Source: Pythium myriotylum (taxonomy: Eukaryota; Oomycota; Peronosporomycetes; Pythiales; Pythiaceae). Taken from it: DNA of 64,000 nt. Under the pieces are notes generated by a model that was not told the DNA's origin, searched no databases, and saw nothing but the letters and a program-made list of their open reading frames with translations. This document shows positions 54,879 to 64,000 of the stretch, one piece after another. Each line of letters opens with the position of its first letter. Position 1 is the stretch's first letter. Location: contig JALJCQ010000009.1 in the NCBI GenBank assembly GCA_023091665.1, positions 1,798,001 through 1,862,000 on the forward strand, written 5' to 3'. Both the position numbers and the translations under genes were made by a program.

Positions 54879-56189
54879 TTACAGCGTCTTACGCAAAATG
54901 TTGTCGACTCCTCCGTACAGGTATGTGGCAATAGCGTGTCCTGCAGCAACAACCACTGCGTAATAGATGCTCCACCATCCCCATGCCCAGGCGAGCTTCA
55001 TTCCGAGTACAAAGAACCAAACCCAGAACACAAGGATGAGCGAATACGATGCCATCGGATCAACGAAACTGAGGGGCTGGGCTCCTTCAGGCAACCGACC
55101 ATTCTCCTCGTAAAATGCCGTCAGGTATTGTTCCTTCCGCCCGAAGCTTCTCTCAACCCAAGAGCCCAAGTCGTTCTCCGTCAAAGGCATGTCTCGAATA
55201 TCCACGCGTTCGATATGGAAATGAATGCTGCGAGGAGTACGTCCCGAAAGCAAAGCACCTTCGGATGGGCGTTCGTTTGGGACGTGATCAACGTAGAACA
55301 TCGTGATATCATACACAGCGTCAAGCTGCTCACGGAGTTTCGGAAACATGAACTTGAACCCAGTCGTCCTCGGATACAGCGAATACTTGCGCTCTGGTAG
55401 ATTGTTCTTCGTTGCGAACTCGGCGCTTTTCTTCAGATTGCTCTCCGCGAGGTCGGTGCCTTCTGGGAAAATGAGATAAGATGCCTGGGGCTCCTGCACC
55501 GTGAGGAACGGCAAATGATTCGCCAGCATCTTCACGTCATCTTCCCAGCGTCGGTTCTTTACAAGATCTCCGTCAAAACCTTTACTTCGTGGCAGCAAGA
55601 TCAAGGCACAGACGCACCAAGAAAATGAAGAGAAAGTGCTGAGTTGCCCATCCGAATATCGGGAACACACGCAAAGGCGCCTTGAGAACGATCTTCATCT
55701 GTCCTAGTGACTTGGTTCGCAGCCCCAAGAGCCACAACAGCATCCAATCGATTCGCGTTCGGTGGTTTGACAGCCACATTGCCCTCTCCCCTTGGAGAGC
55801 CTCCCTATTGGCTACTGTTGCCGCGTCGCCGGTGATAGTGACACGGACCCCGAAGAGAAACTCTGCAATTTGCAGCACATGAGGATCCTATTCGTCCACA
55901 ACGCCGACGCCACGAGCACTCACCCAGCAAGAACGCGACATTGCCCATCCATGCCCATTGTCTGGTGCACGAGTCAGCTCCGAGTCAGAGATTCGATGAG
56001 ATAGCGAACGTACGTCAGATGGGCGACGCGGCGGTAGACAGGTTTAACAACGCGCGCGACTTCCGGAATGAGCACGAGCGAGAGCAGAAAGAGTGGCGTG
56101 AGCAGCAGCGACACGGAGATCCAGCCGGTCACCACGATCACAGCCACGAAGGCGACGCCACGAGGCGAGACGCGGTCACCGAGTCCCAT
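54879..56189 (-). CDS. Lysophospholipid acyltransferase, LCLAT1/AGPAT-like
   Basis: Four exons (56189-56014, 55961-55924, 55862-55618, 55556-54879) give 378 residues. A hydrophobic N-terminus is followed by the LPLAT catalytic motif NHRTRIDWMLLW (HxxxxD), the FLNRRWEDDVKML motif restored by removing the 61-nt intron, and the IFPEGTDLAESN motif. Two hydrophobic segments close the protein (YSLILVFWVWFFVLG and WWSIYYAVVVAAG). These features match ER acyltransferases that acylate lysophosphatidylinositol, lysocardiolipin or lysophosphatidic acid; the exact substrate cannot be told. It shares a 137-bp divergent promoter with the CRT-like gene. Confidence 0.88.
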
Positions 56190-56326
56190 GGTCGCCCCGA
56201 CGAAGATTCCGAGAGGGCGAGATGGGTGACCGTTGAAAAAGGCAACTTAGGAGGGACGGTTAACCACGAAGAAGCGTCACTCAGTCCGGTTTCTCCGATT
56301 GAAGATCTCGTCACAGGAACAACGAC

Positions 56327-57744
56327 ATGGGGGGCAAGGCGGTCGCGGCGGCTGAGGCCGATGCGAGCCGGAGCACCAAGCTCGTCGCGAGCTTCGTGGC
56401 CATGGTCTTCGTGGGCCTCGGCAACAAGAGTGAGTGGCTCTCGGTCGCCGCTGGGCGTGGGCAGGTGGACTGAGCTGACGCTCTCTGGCAGTCTTCCAGA
56501 AGTATGAGGCACCGTCACGACGCGTGGGCGTCGGGAGACTAACTGGCTGCTCGCTAGGTTGGAAACCATCCCAATGCGAAACTACCCGCTCTTCCTTAAC
56601 ATGATGACGACCTTCGTCTACGTAAGCACTCGAGTCTTTGGCCATGGCGCTACAGTATTGATGGTGACTCTCCGAGGCATAGATCCCCATCAGCTTCGCT
56701 TACATCATTCCGATGATCAAATATGGCTCTTCCATCACTCTAGAGCAGCGCAGTATCCCTAAGCGCACGTTCGCCGTGATGGGTGGACTCGACGCTGCCG
56801 CCGGTATACTCCAGGTCTTCGCTGCGACCTATCTCGGTGGGTCGCTCATCATCTTACTCGGTCAAGCCGCTATCCCCGTGTCGATGGTAATCTCAAGCAT
56901 TCTGTTGAAGACTCGCTACTCTATCTACCAGTATATTGGTGCCGTTGTCGTCACCATTGGCCTGGTCGTCGTGCTTGGACCCGGTGTTGGAAGTGGTGGA
57001 GGCTCCGGTGGTAACGCTACCGTGATGTGGGCGTTGGTGATGATTTTCAGCTGCGTTCCGATGTGCCTTTCCAGCGTGTACAAGGAGAAAGCTCTCGGTG
57101 AAACTGAGCTCGACGTTGTTTACCTCAACGGATGGGTTGCTGTTTTTCAGTTCCTTGCTTCCATCCCGCTGACGATCCCAGCGGCCAAGATCGGCGATCC
57201 TCCCGTCTCTCCAGATCACATCTTCCAGAACCTCTACGACGGTTTCCGATGCTACTTGGGCCACAACACGATCATCGACGGGCCGCACAAAGACCAGTGT
57301 GAAATGGCCACTCTCTACGTGACTTCATACCTCATTTTCAACGTCGGCTATAACCTCCTCATCATCTTTATTCTGAAATTTGGGAGCGCAAACATCCTTT
57401 GGCTGGTACGAAACTCCTCAGTTTGCCTGCAGGTCCATGGCTATTCGAGCGCGAGTTCTAACCTTTCGTGGTCATAGGCAATGACAATCATGGTACCACT
57501 TGGCAATGTTGCGTTCACGTTCCCATTCATGCCTGAGCATCAACCGCTCCACGGAAAAGACATCTCGGGCTTGATCCTTATCATGGCCGGTCTTTTCGTG
57601 TACCGTTTTCTTGAGGACATGATGTCATCGTGGCGCCTGAAGCGTGAGCTCTCAGACGGATCCGATTCATCAACAAGCGAGCTCAAGAAGTCGCTGATTC
57701 TCCATGAGGACGGCGAAGCGGGCCACCAGGAAGTCAGCGTTTGA
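56327..57744 (+). CDS. CRT-like transporter (chloroquine-resistance-transporter family)
   Basis: Five exons (56327-56429, 56492-56501, 56558-56621, 56683-57405, 57478-57744) give 388 residues with about ten hydrophobic spans. The family start GNKIFQKLETIPMRNYPLFL, like the CRT N-terminus, appears only when a 10-nt exon (56492-56501) is included. Later parts (GGLDAAAGILQVFAATY, LLGQAAIPVSMVISSIL) match the drug/metabolite-transporter fold. Two cysteines in the loop near residues 230-245 (GFRCYLGHNT and KDQCEMA) resemble the conserved CRT loop disulfides. CRT proteins export peptides, amino acids or related solutes from lysosome- or vacuole-like organelles; plant CLTs move glutathione. The substrate here is unknown. 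Confidence 0.85.
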
Positions 57745-57934
57745 AGTAAGGAGGAGCATTGTTGCAACCCCGATTCACATGGCCAAAAATAATCAGATCT
57801 CACTATGACCCTCTCGATTTAATACGATTTGTGACTGGTCATACTTTACTGATACCGGTACTTATTCAGTTATATGCCTCCTCAAATTCCCAGCCAGCCG
57901 CCACCACAAGCACACCAATCAAGCAGCGGAAGGG

Positions 57935-58599
57935 ATGCTCGCGGCCGTGGTCAAGGGATTCGCGGGCAGCATCGCGCGCCAGGCCGGCGCGTCCACGCGC
58001 GTCGCCGTGCCGTCGGCGGCCGCGCTCTTCTCCTCGTTGGCGTCTGCGGGCGAAACCGCCGTGGAGAAGAAGCGCACCAAGCTCAAGGCCCCGCCCAAGC
58101 GGTACGGCTCGACGCGCGCGTCGGAAGACCCGAGCGGAGACTAATGGCGTGTGTGTGTGCAGTGCGGCGTCGCTGCTGCAGGAACTGGAGCGCGAGGCTG
58201 TTCAGAAGGCCGCCGTGGGCAAGGACATCGACGAGTTCAAGCCCGGCGACTCGGTTGAGGTCCAGTACCTCCTCAACCGCACGTCCGGCAAGGTGCAGCG
58301 CGTGCGCGGTGTCGTGCTCGCGCGACGAAACCGAGGCACGGGCAGCTCGTTCATCATCCGAAACGTACGTGTCTAGAGAGACGGACAGTGGCGCAGACAA
58401 TGCAGTGCTAACTATGCGTTGTTTCCGTCCACAGCACATCGGCGGATACGGCTACGAGCAGAAGATTTTCTTGCACTCGCCACTGCTGCAGAGTGTCAAG
58501 GTGCTGCAGGAAGCGTTCATTCACAAGGGCAAGAAGCGCGTGCGTCGTGCTAGTCTCTTCTACCTGCGTGACAAGCCTCCGAGCCTTACGACGGTGTAA
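57935..58599 (+). CDS. Mitochondrial ribosomal protein bL19m
   Basis: Three exons (57935-58101, 58163-58364, 58435-58599; introns 61 and 70 nt) give 177 residues. A basic, Ala-rich mitochondrial presequence (residues 1-35) precedes the bL19 core: FKPGDSVEVQYLLN, VQRVRGVVLARRNRGTGSSF, IRNHIGGYGYEQKIFLHSP and KGKKRVRRASLFYLRDK. bL19 sits at the interface of the large and small ribosomal subunits. Stops of this and the SRP72 gene are 150 bp apart. Confidence 0.93.
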
Positions 58600-58749
58600 T
58601 CTGGTCGCTCCTTGTCTGGGAGTCACGAGTAGGGAAAGCAAGCAAATAGAAACAAAAAAACAACTCGATGGTTCTACATTGAGTGGTTCCTTGAACTATG
58701 AATCGTCATAGCGTGGAAGTGCACAATGCGCTGAGCGGGTGCATCTCGT

Positions 58750-61098
58750 CTATCTACGCTTCTTCTTCTTGGCCTTGCGAAGCACAGCCGACGAGTCGCT
58801 CGAGACGACGACAGCCTTCTTCTCTTCGCCAGCTTCGGCCTTCTTAGCCGCGCGAGCGGCGGCGTCAAGCTTGGCAGCATCCTTGTCCGTGCCCATGCCC
58901 GCACCCTGGGCTCCAACGAAACGGTTGCGCCCACGGCGCCCACGCTTGGCGTAAGAGCGCTGCTTCTTTGGGATCCAGCGCTCCGGGTCTGGATTGACGA
59001 GACCGATGCTCGCGTTGTAGTCGGGGCGCGAGCGCAGCTTCTCCAAGTGAGCCTCACGGCGCTTTGCGCGCTTGCGAGCGACTTGCTCGGGGTTCTTAGC
59101 CGCACGCTTTCGCCTTCACATCACGAAATCCGGCTGTTAGTAAACATCAAAGGACACCAAGATCGATTCAATGACCGTACTCATTCTTCTTGTCGGTCGC
59201 ATCCGCAAGCTTGGACGCGAGGCGGCTTGAGTGCTGCGCCTGCTGCTCCAATTCCACCGGATCGACTTCGCTTTCAGCGACGGGAGGAAGCAGCGCACAG
59301 CGCAATTGAGCGGCTTCTGCGTCACTGAACGATCTGGAGAAAGCACAGGGACAGACTTAGCAAATCAGTGGCAAGAGAGCACAAAGTGCTCGGGTACGTA
59401 CAGCGCGATGACAAGGGACGCGAGTGACTGGAGTCGGAGTTCCGGGTCAAGTGCGCCGGCATGCTCGCCTTCAATGAGTTCGAGATAGGCTTCCGCGGCC
59501 TCTTGGTACTGCTTCTTCTGAATCTTGTACGCGCAGTCACCTTCACGAATCTTCATGGCGTGAGGAGAGGTGAAATCCAATTGTTTGTGGTGCTCGACAG
59601 CCTCGTGAAGGACACGCTGGGCAGCCTTCGAGTCGCCTGCAGCCTCATAGAGACCAACCAGCGTCGCAACTGTTCCTGGTGTATGCTTTATTGGCTGGAT
59701 CGAGTCAATAACAGCAGCAGCAGTAGAAACTTCACCCCGAGCCAGGTAGAGGTGAGCCAGGCCAAGGCGACCACCGAGCGAGAGATCGGACTGCAGGCTC
59801 GCGATTGCTTCGTCTGGCTTCTGGTCTTTCTGCGCAAGCAAGACAGTAATTTCCGAGAGAATTCGTGATTGCGGGAACTGCTTCTTCAATGCAGCCACGC
59901 ATTCTCGACTCTCATCCACCTTGTTCATCAAGCACAAAACGAGCGCGCGGTTGGCGAGAATAGCCTCTTGCTGCTGGGGGGAGAGTTTATCACTTTGGGC
60001 AACAGCTTCGAGGCTCTTGAGTCGCTTGAGCGAGTCAAAAAGGTCGCGATCGCCTCGAATCGAAACAATGTTATTGGCAGCGACGGCGCCAACGGCTTGG
60101 TTGCTCAGCTTGAGCTTAAGCACGTTGCGGTAATCAGACAACGCTCCATCCGAGTCACCCTTCATCTGCTTAACAAAGGCCAGTTGCGTGCGGATGATCG
60201 CAACCTCGTTATCCATCTCGGCAGCTGAAGCACCTTCACCTTCGAGCACCTCGCGGCAGAGCTCTGCGTGGAGCATGGTGTCAGAAATCAACACTGCACC
60301 AATGTCAATGTCAAGGATGACCTACTCTCTGCTTCCGTGAGCAGTTCTTCAGCTTGATCCCAATCACTGTTCTCGATCGCAATGAATGACTTGTTGAACG
60401 CAACCTCGAACGAATCTTCAACCTGGCATCCGAGCGTTAGGCCTCAAACAGAAGTGTGCCAGCTGTCTGGAACACCGATTCATACCGGAATAGAGCGATC
60501 CGTCAACTCGCTGCTACGGCCAGCACTAGCGTAGGCTGCGAGCAGGTTGGTCTGAAGCTCCATGAGGTCATCTCCGGGTTGGGCGTTCGCGAGCAACTGC
60601 TCGTAGATCTCAATGGATTTCGCGAAGTCCCCTTTACGAAAGTGGAGCTGCGCCGCGAGGTGCAGCTGCGCACTCGATAGTTCGCCTGCAGTTCCGTTCA
60701 ATAACGCGAGAGCCTCTTCATCCTGCTTGAGGCGGTAAAGGCAGTAGGCGCGCTCAGCAGCCAGGTAGGGATACTTCGCAGCCAGTTCAAGAGCCTTGTC
60801 GAACTGGACCGAGGGCACACATCCACCACTCGTCAGAAAAATCCACGGCAGCATCCAAACGATCGCAGCGCAGGGCCGCACCTTCTCCAGTCGGATGAGC
60901 GCGATGCACTTGATCTTGATGGCGTCCTTGTCCTCCGCATTCTTGGCGCGGACTGCACTCCACCCATTCGTCAGCACTCAGCTATGCTTCCTCCTAAGTG
61001 CGGCACGCACTCTTGTTGCAAATCTCCACGGCCTTGGCGTAGTTCTCGCGCGCCAGCGCCGCGTGGAGCTCCGCGAACACGGCCGCCTCGCTCGCCAT
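58750..61098 (-). CDS. SRP72: Signal recognition particle subunit SRP72
   Basis: Seven exons (61098-61011, 60952-60882, 60803-60486, 60422-60326, 60263-59402, 59333-59181, 59113-58750) give 650 residues. Most of the protein is TPR-like helical repeats (YPYLAAERAYCLYRLKQDEE; LQTNLLAAYASAG). The C-terminus carries the SRP72 RNA-binding signature NPDPERWIPKKQRSYAKRGR followed by basic, Ala/Lys-rich residues ending KKKKRR. SRP72 pairs with SRP68 and binds SRP RNA for co-translational targeting to the ER. The SRP72 motif is intact. The start is 194 bp from the divergent LRR-IQ gene. Confidence 0.94.
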
Positions 61099-61163
61099 CG
61101 CCCTCGTGCTCGCTGCTTGGACCTCCTCACGATGGTCTCCCCAACCCGGCTCACAGGTTTGAA

Positions 61164-61210
61164 GACCCGGGTCATTTCACTCATTTTAACAACTATTATG
61201 AACCCGGGTT
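61164..61210. promoter_or_regulatory. Paired CCCGGG palindromes in divergent promoter
   Basis: GACCCGGGTC (61164-61173) and AACCCGGGTT (61201-61210) are perfect 10-bp palindromes 37 bp apart, flanked by further CCCGG boxes near 61144 and 61220. They lie midway between the SRP72 and LRR-IQ starts, so one factor could serve both genes. Confidence 0.45.
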
Positions 61211-61292
61211 CACTTTGAGCCCGGATACTAGTCGACCCAGACCCACGTAGCTCCTCACAGTTCGAAAAGCCGCGTGATGTGTATGGCGCCAC

Positions 61293-64000
61293 ATGACCAC
61301 CGGCCATGGCCCGCCGACGGCGCCGCCGCCGCCCCGCGCGAGCGCGCGGTCCAAGCGCAAGCAGCCGGTGGCGCTCGCGCCGCTCTCCGCGTCCGGACCG
61401 CGTAACCAGAGCGAGGACGCCAGTCGCGTGCCGCTCGAGGTCGTCTTCCTCAATCGCTACCGCCGCATCCTGCGCAAACACATCAGCTTGACGGGATGGG
61501 ATCCAAGAGACGCCGACTTGCGTCTCTTGGTTGAAGGGCGAGATGGTCCCGCGGCCTCTATCACGACGCTGACTTTGGACGAATGCACGCACGTGACAAC
61601 TGCCGGTCTCCGGCAAGCTAGTCTCGCTCTCCAGCAACTTTCCCGTCTCAGTCTACGAGAGTGTTCCGGCCTAAGTGCTGATCTGATCGCGACACTGCCG
61701 ACGTCCCTTACTGAGCTCGACTTGTCGCACTGCGAGTGGCTCGATGACTGTGCTGTACGGCTTCTCGCACGTCGTTGTTCATCGCTCCGCAAAGTATCGT
61801 TGCAACATTGCCGCAAACTCACCGACTACGGCGTCAGCGCATTTGCAGATGTTCCTGGGCACACACTCACGGAGCTTAATGCGAGTATGCTCCCTCGAGT
61901 GACGGATACATGCCTTCTCGCGCTCTTGATGCGGTGTGCCAAGCTCAAACACCTTCAAGCCTCCGGCCTCTCGTCCGTGGAAGGTCTGAACCTTCAAGGG
62001 TTACCGAGGAATAGTGCATCGTCACTCGAATCGCTTGACCTCTCACGCAATACTCGAATGCATTTCCTCACCGTTGCGCACCTCGTTCGAGTGCTCCATG
62101 TCGGTAAACTGAAGGAGCTGGACGTGTCTCACTGTGCTCAAATCACCGATGACACACTCATCGCATTGGGTCGATACACCCCATCTCTCACTGTACTGCG
62201 GTTGGCATTCTGCACGCAACTGACTGACGTCGGCGTCATCCGCCTTGTTAAGTTCGTGCCTCTCGAGAGCGAACAGTTGGCCGATTTTGTAGATGATGAT
62301 GATTCCCGACCACGTTGCGTGGACCTCAGGGTTCTCGATCTTACAGGTTGCTACCTCGTCACAAGTGACGGCATCAAAGCTGTCGCGAACAACTGCCCCA
62401 GATTAGAGACGTTAATGGTCGATGGACTTCGGCGTATCCTTGCGACAGCGCTGAATGCACTTGCGTCGAACTGCAACACGCTGCACACGCTTCACTGGGG
62501 TGGTATCCTTGTCCAGTCGGGGTCTGGCAGCGGCGGGACTCATACCGGCTTCTTCTCTGTTCCAACGATCGACGCTGCGGCCGCACGAGCGATAAGCAAC
62601 ATGTCCACACTCCACACGCTCCGCGTTGGGGCTTCCAAGTGTGACTCAGACGCTCTTGCGCGGTGTCTCGCTCGTATCGGACCTCGGCTGAGGGAGTTTG
62701 ACGCGTCGAGCATCGCCACGGACGTGCTGTGCGCCAGCATCGCCTCACACTGCACACAACTGCGCTGTCTGCGGCTAAGTCGCAGCCGCTACTTCTCGGA
62801 AGCCGCCTTTCTCGCCGTTGCTACCACCTGTACTCAACTCCGGGTGCTCGATCTCGAAAGCTGTGAGCAAGTCCACGATCTCTCACTCACGACGCTCGCA
62901 AGACACTGCAACTCGCTCGAGAGGCTCGTTCTAAGCAACGACTGGCAAGTCACCGACCTCGGAGTCTCGTTCCTCGCTCAGCGTAGTCCTTCACTGGTCC
63001 GCCTGCAGTTGCGCAACTGTCCGGAGGTCTCACCTCAGTGTCTGCGTACGATCGCCAGCCGCAACTCGTTCGTTGTTGCGACCCAGGACGGCCTCGAGCC
63101 CAAACCCGCGGCTGTCATAGCGTTCCTCAAGCTCGACCGTGAAATGGACGCGGCGGCGCGGCGCCTCACTCGCTGGTTGCGAGACATACTAGCTGATCGG
63201 TCCCATTCCAAGTCGGCCGTTGAGCGCGCGCTCCGCCATGTACGGAGACGGCGGCGTTGCGCCAGGCGCATCCAGCGTGCCGTGCGCCGCTGGCTCGCCC
63301 ATCGGCGCCAACTACAGCTCATCACCGCTGCGCAGCGCGCCAGGCAGCGCAAAGTGAGTGCCCACTGGCGCTGGGTCGCTGCCTACTGCACACTGTACCG
63401 CCTGCTGAGGAACCACCACCGCCGGTGGCTCGTGTTGCGTCATGAGGCCGCGTTCCGACGGGCTGAAGCTGAGCGAGAGCGCGTGAAAGTGGCCGCGACA
63501 GACGTCCAGCGTGTCTACCGAGGGTGGCATGGCCGCCAACAAGCTCGACAGCGGCGCAAGCAAGTGGCAGAACTTGGACGGCGACGTCAAGCGAGTGCGC
63601 TGTGCCTACAGCGTGTCTGGCGCGGTACCAAGGCTCGCCGTCGAGCGAGGGAAGTTGCTTCAGCGTGCTGGAAAAACACGATCGAGAAGATCCGAGAGGT
63701 CGAAGCCGAGTCGCTAGCGGCAGTTGCCATTACGCGCACAGCGCGGGGCTTTCTCGGGCGCCGCCGCTCTCTCCACCGCGCAAAGTACCTCGAAGACCTC
63801 CGACTCGTGCGCAAGCGCAGCGCAGCGACGATCCAGAGGAGCGTTCGCGCGTACTTCGCTCGCGTTTTGTTCAAGTGCCAGCTCGCACGCGGTGCAACGG
63901 CGTTGCAGCGCGTGTATCGTGGGTTCCGCGGCCGCCGACTCGCGCGTTCGGTCGTGCTGCAGCGGGCATATGCCCGCCCACCGATCTTGCTCCTTCTCAG
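61293..64000 (+). CDS. LRR (AMN1-like) and IQ-motif protein, partial at 3' end
   Basis: One open frame from ATG 61293 runs off the window, giving at least ~902 residues. After a Pro/Arg-rich start, residues ~85-590 are cysteine-containing LRRs of the AMN1/F-box type (LTELDLSHCEWLDDCAVRLL, LKELDVSHCAQITDDTLIAL, LRVLDLESCEQVHDLSL). From ~residue 610 onward come repeated IQ-type helices (RCARRIQRAVRRWLAHRR; AATDVQRVYRGWHGRQQARQ; AATIQRSVRAYFARV; GATALQRVYRGFRGRRL) that should bind calmodulin. Such LRR-IQ proteins are often ciliary or centrosomal. The last 17 bases (pyrimidine-rich, ending CAG) look like a splice acceptor, so the final ~50 bases from the GTCGTG after 63940 may be an intron. Confidence 0.8.
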   Translation, partial: MTTGHGPPTAPPPPRASARSKRKQPVALAPLSASGPRNQSEDASRVPLEVVFLNRYRRILRKHISLTGWDPRDADLRLLVEGRDGPAASITTLTLDECTHVTTAGLRQASLALQQLSRLSLRECSGLSADLIATLPTSLTELDLSHCEWLDDCAVRLLARRCSSLRKVSLQHCRKLTDYGVSAFADVPGHTLTELNASMLPRVTDTCLLALLMRCAKLKHLQASGLSSVEGLNLQGLPRNSASSLESLDLSRNTRMHFLTVAHLVRVLHVGKLKELDVSHCAQITDDTLIALGRYTPSLTVLRLAFCTQLTDVGVIRLVKFVPLESEQLADFVDDDDSRPRCVDLRVLDLTGCYLVTSDGIKAVANNCPRLETLMVDGLRRILATALNALASNCNTLHTLHWGGILVQSGSGSGGTHTGFFSVPTIDAAAARAISNMSTLHTLRVGASKCDSDALARCLARIGPRLREFDASSIATDVLCASIASHCTQLRCLRLSRSRYFSEAAFLAVATTCTQLRVLDLESCEQVHDLSLTTLARHCNSLERLVLSNDWQVTDLGVSFLAQRSPSLVRLQLRNCPEVSPQCLRTIASRNSFVVATQDGLEPKPAAVIAFLKLDREMDAAARRLTRWLRDILADRSHSKSAVERALRHVRRRRRCARRIQRAVRRWLAHRRQLQLITAAQRARQRKVSAHWRWVAAYCTLYRLLRNHHRRWLVLRHEAAFRRAEAERERVKVAATDVQRVYRGWHGRQQARQRRKQVAELGRRRQASALCLQRVWRGTKARRRAREVASACWKNTIEKIREVEAESLAAVAITRTARGFLGRRRSLHRAKYLEDLRLVRKRSAATIQRSVRAYFARVLFKCQLARGATALQRVYRGFRGRRLARSVVLQRAYARPPILLLL

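Overview
This 64-kb window is nuclear DNA from a eukaryote with a very compact genome. I resolve 33 protein-coding genes and about 80 introns. Almost all introns are GT-AG and 51-78 nt long; a few are 39-47 nt and one looks like GC-AG. The exon models were built by hand from reading-frame phase, splice sites and recalled protein families, with no alignment or search. The gene set fits a stramenopile, most likely an oomycete: mitochondrial ATP synthase beta and fumarase with presequences, a cilium-type EF-hand/WD40 protein, a CRT-like transporter, a membrane-anchored OGT-like enzyme, many compact introns and high GC in strongly expressed genes. The exact lineage cannot be read from the window.

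Layout. 1-8.6 kb: a TBC-like/5'-nucleotidase protein, a TMEM242-like ATP synthase assembly factor, a large C2/transmembrane/PH protein, an ankyrin/coiled-coil protein and a small coiled-coil protein. 8.8-19 kb: a V-ATPase accessory subunit, a class V aminotransferase, a small beta-grasp protein, ATP synthase beta, a PP2A B56 subunit and a PX-VPS9 Rab5 exchange factor. 19-29.4 kb: a 1,646-residue EF-hand/WD40 protein, a tectonin-repeat protein, a two-domain cytidine deaminase and a helical-repeat protein. 29.9-40 kb: an OGT-like glycosyltransferase, an LRR protein, a Cys-rich membrane protein, an LtaS-like sulfatase-fold protein, fumarase and an 86-residue coiled coil. 40-51 kb: an adaptor-like low-complexity protein, a doublecortin-domain kinase, Ubc13, a DUF268 protein, the rRNA methyltransferase Bmt2 and the CCA-adding enzyme. 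50-64 kb: an NKAPD1 homologue, a 7TM protein, a non-RD kinase, a lysophospholipid acyltransferase, a CRT-like transporter, mitochondrial bL19, SRP72 and an LRR-IQ protein that runs off the end.

There is no operon. Genes are packed mainly as alternating divergent and convergent pairs. Divergent ATGs are often 80-300 bp apart, suggesting shared promoters, and convergent stops are as close as 12 bp. I saw no transposons, CRISPR arrays, tRNA, rRNA or viral insertions. The genes are housekeeping and cell-biological: mitochondrial energy metabolism, membrane traffic, ubiquitin signalling, RNA maturation and cilium/cytoskeleton. The unusual content is in protein architectures (TBC-nucleotidase, C2-TM-PH, signal-anchored GT41, single-DCX kinase, degenerate tandem deaminase) and gene structure (a 10-nt micro-exon and a GC-AG intron).
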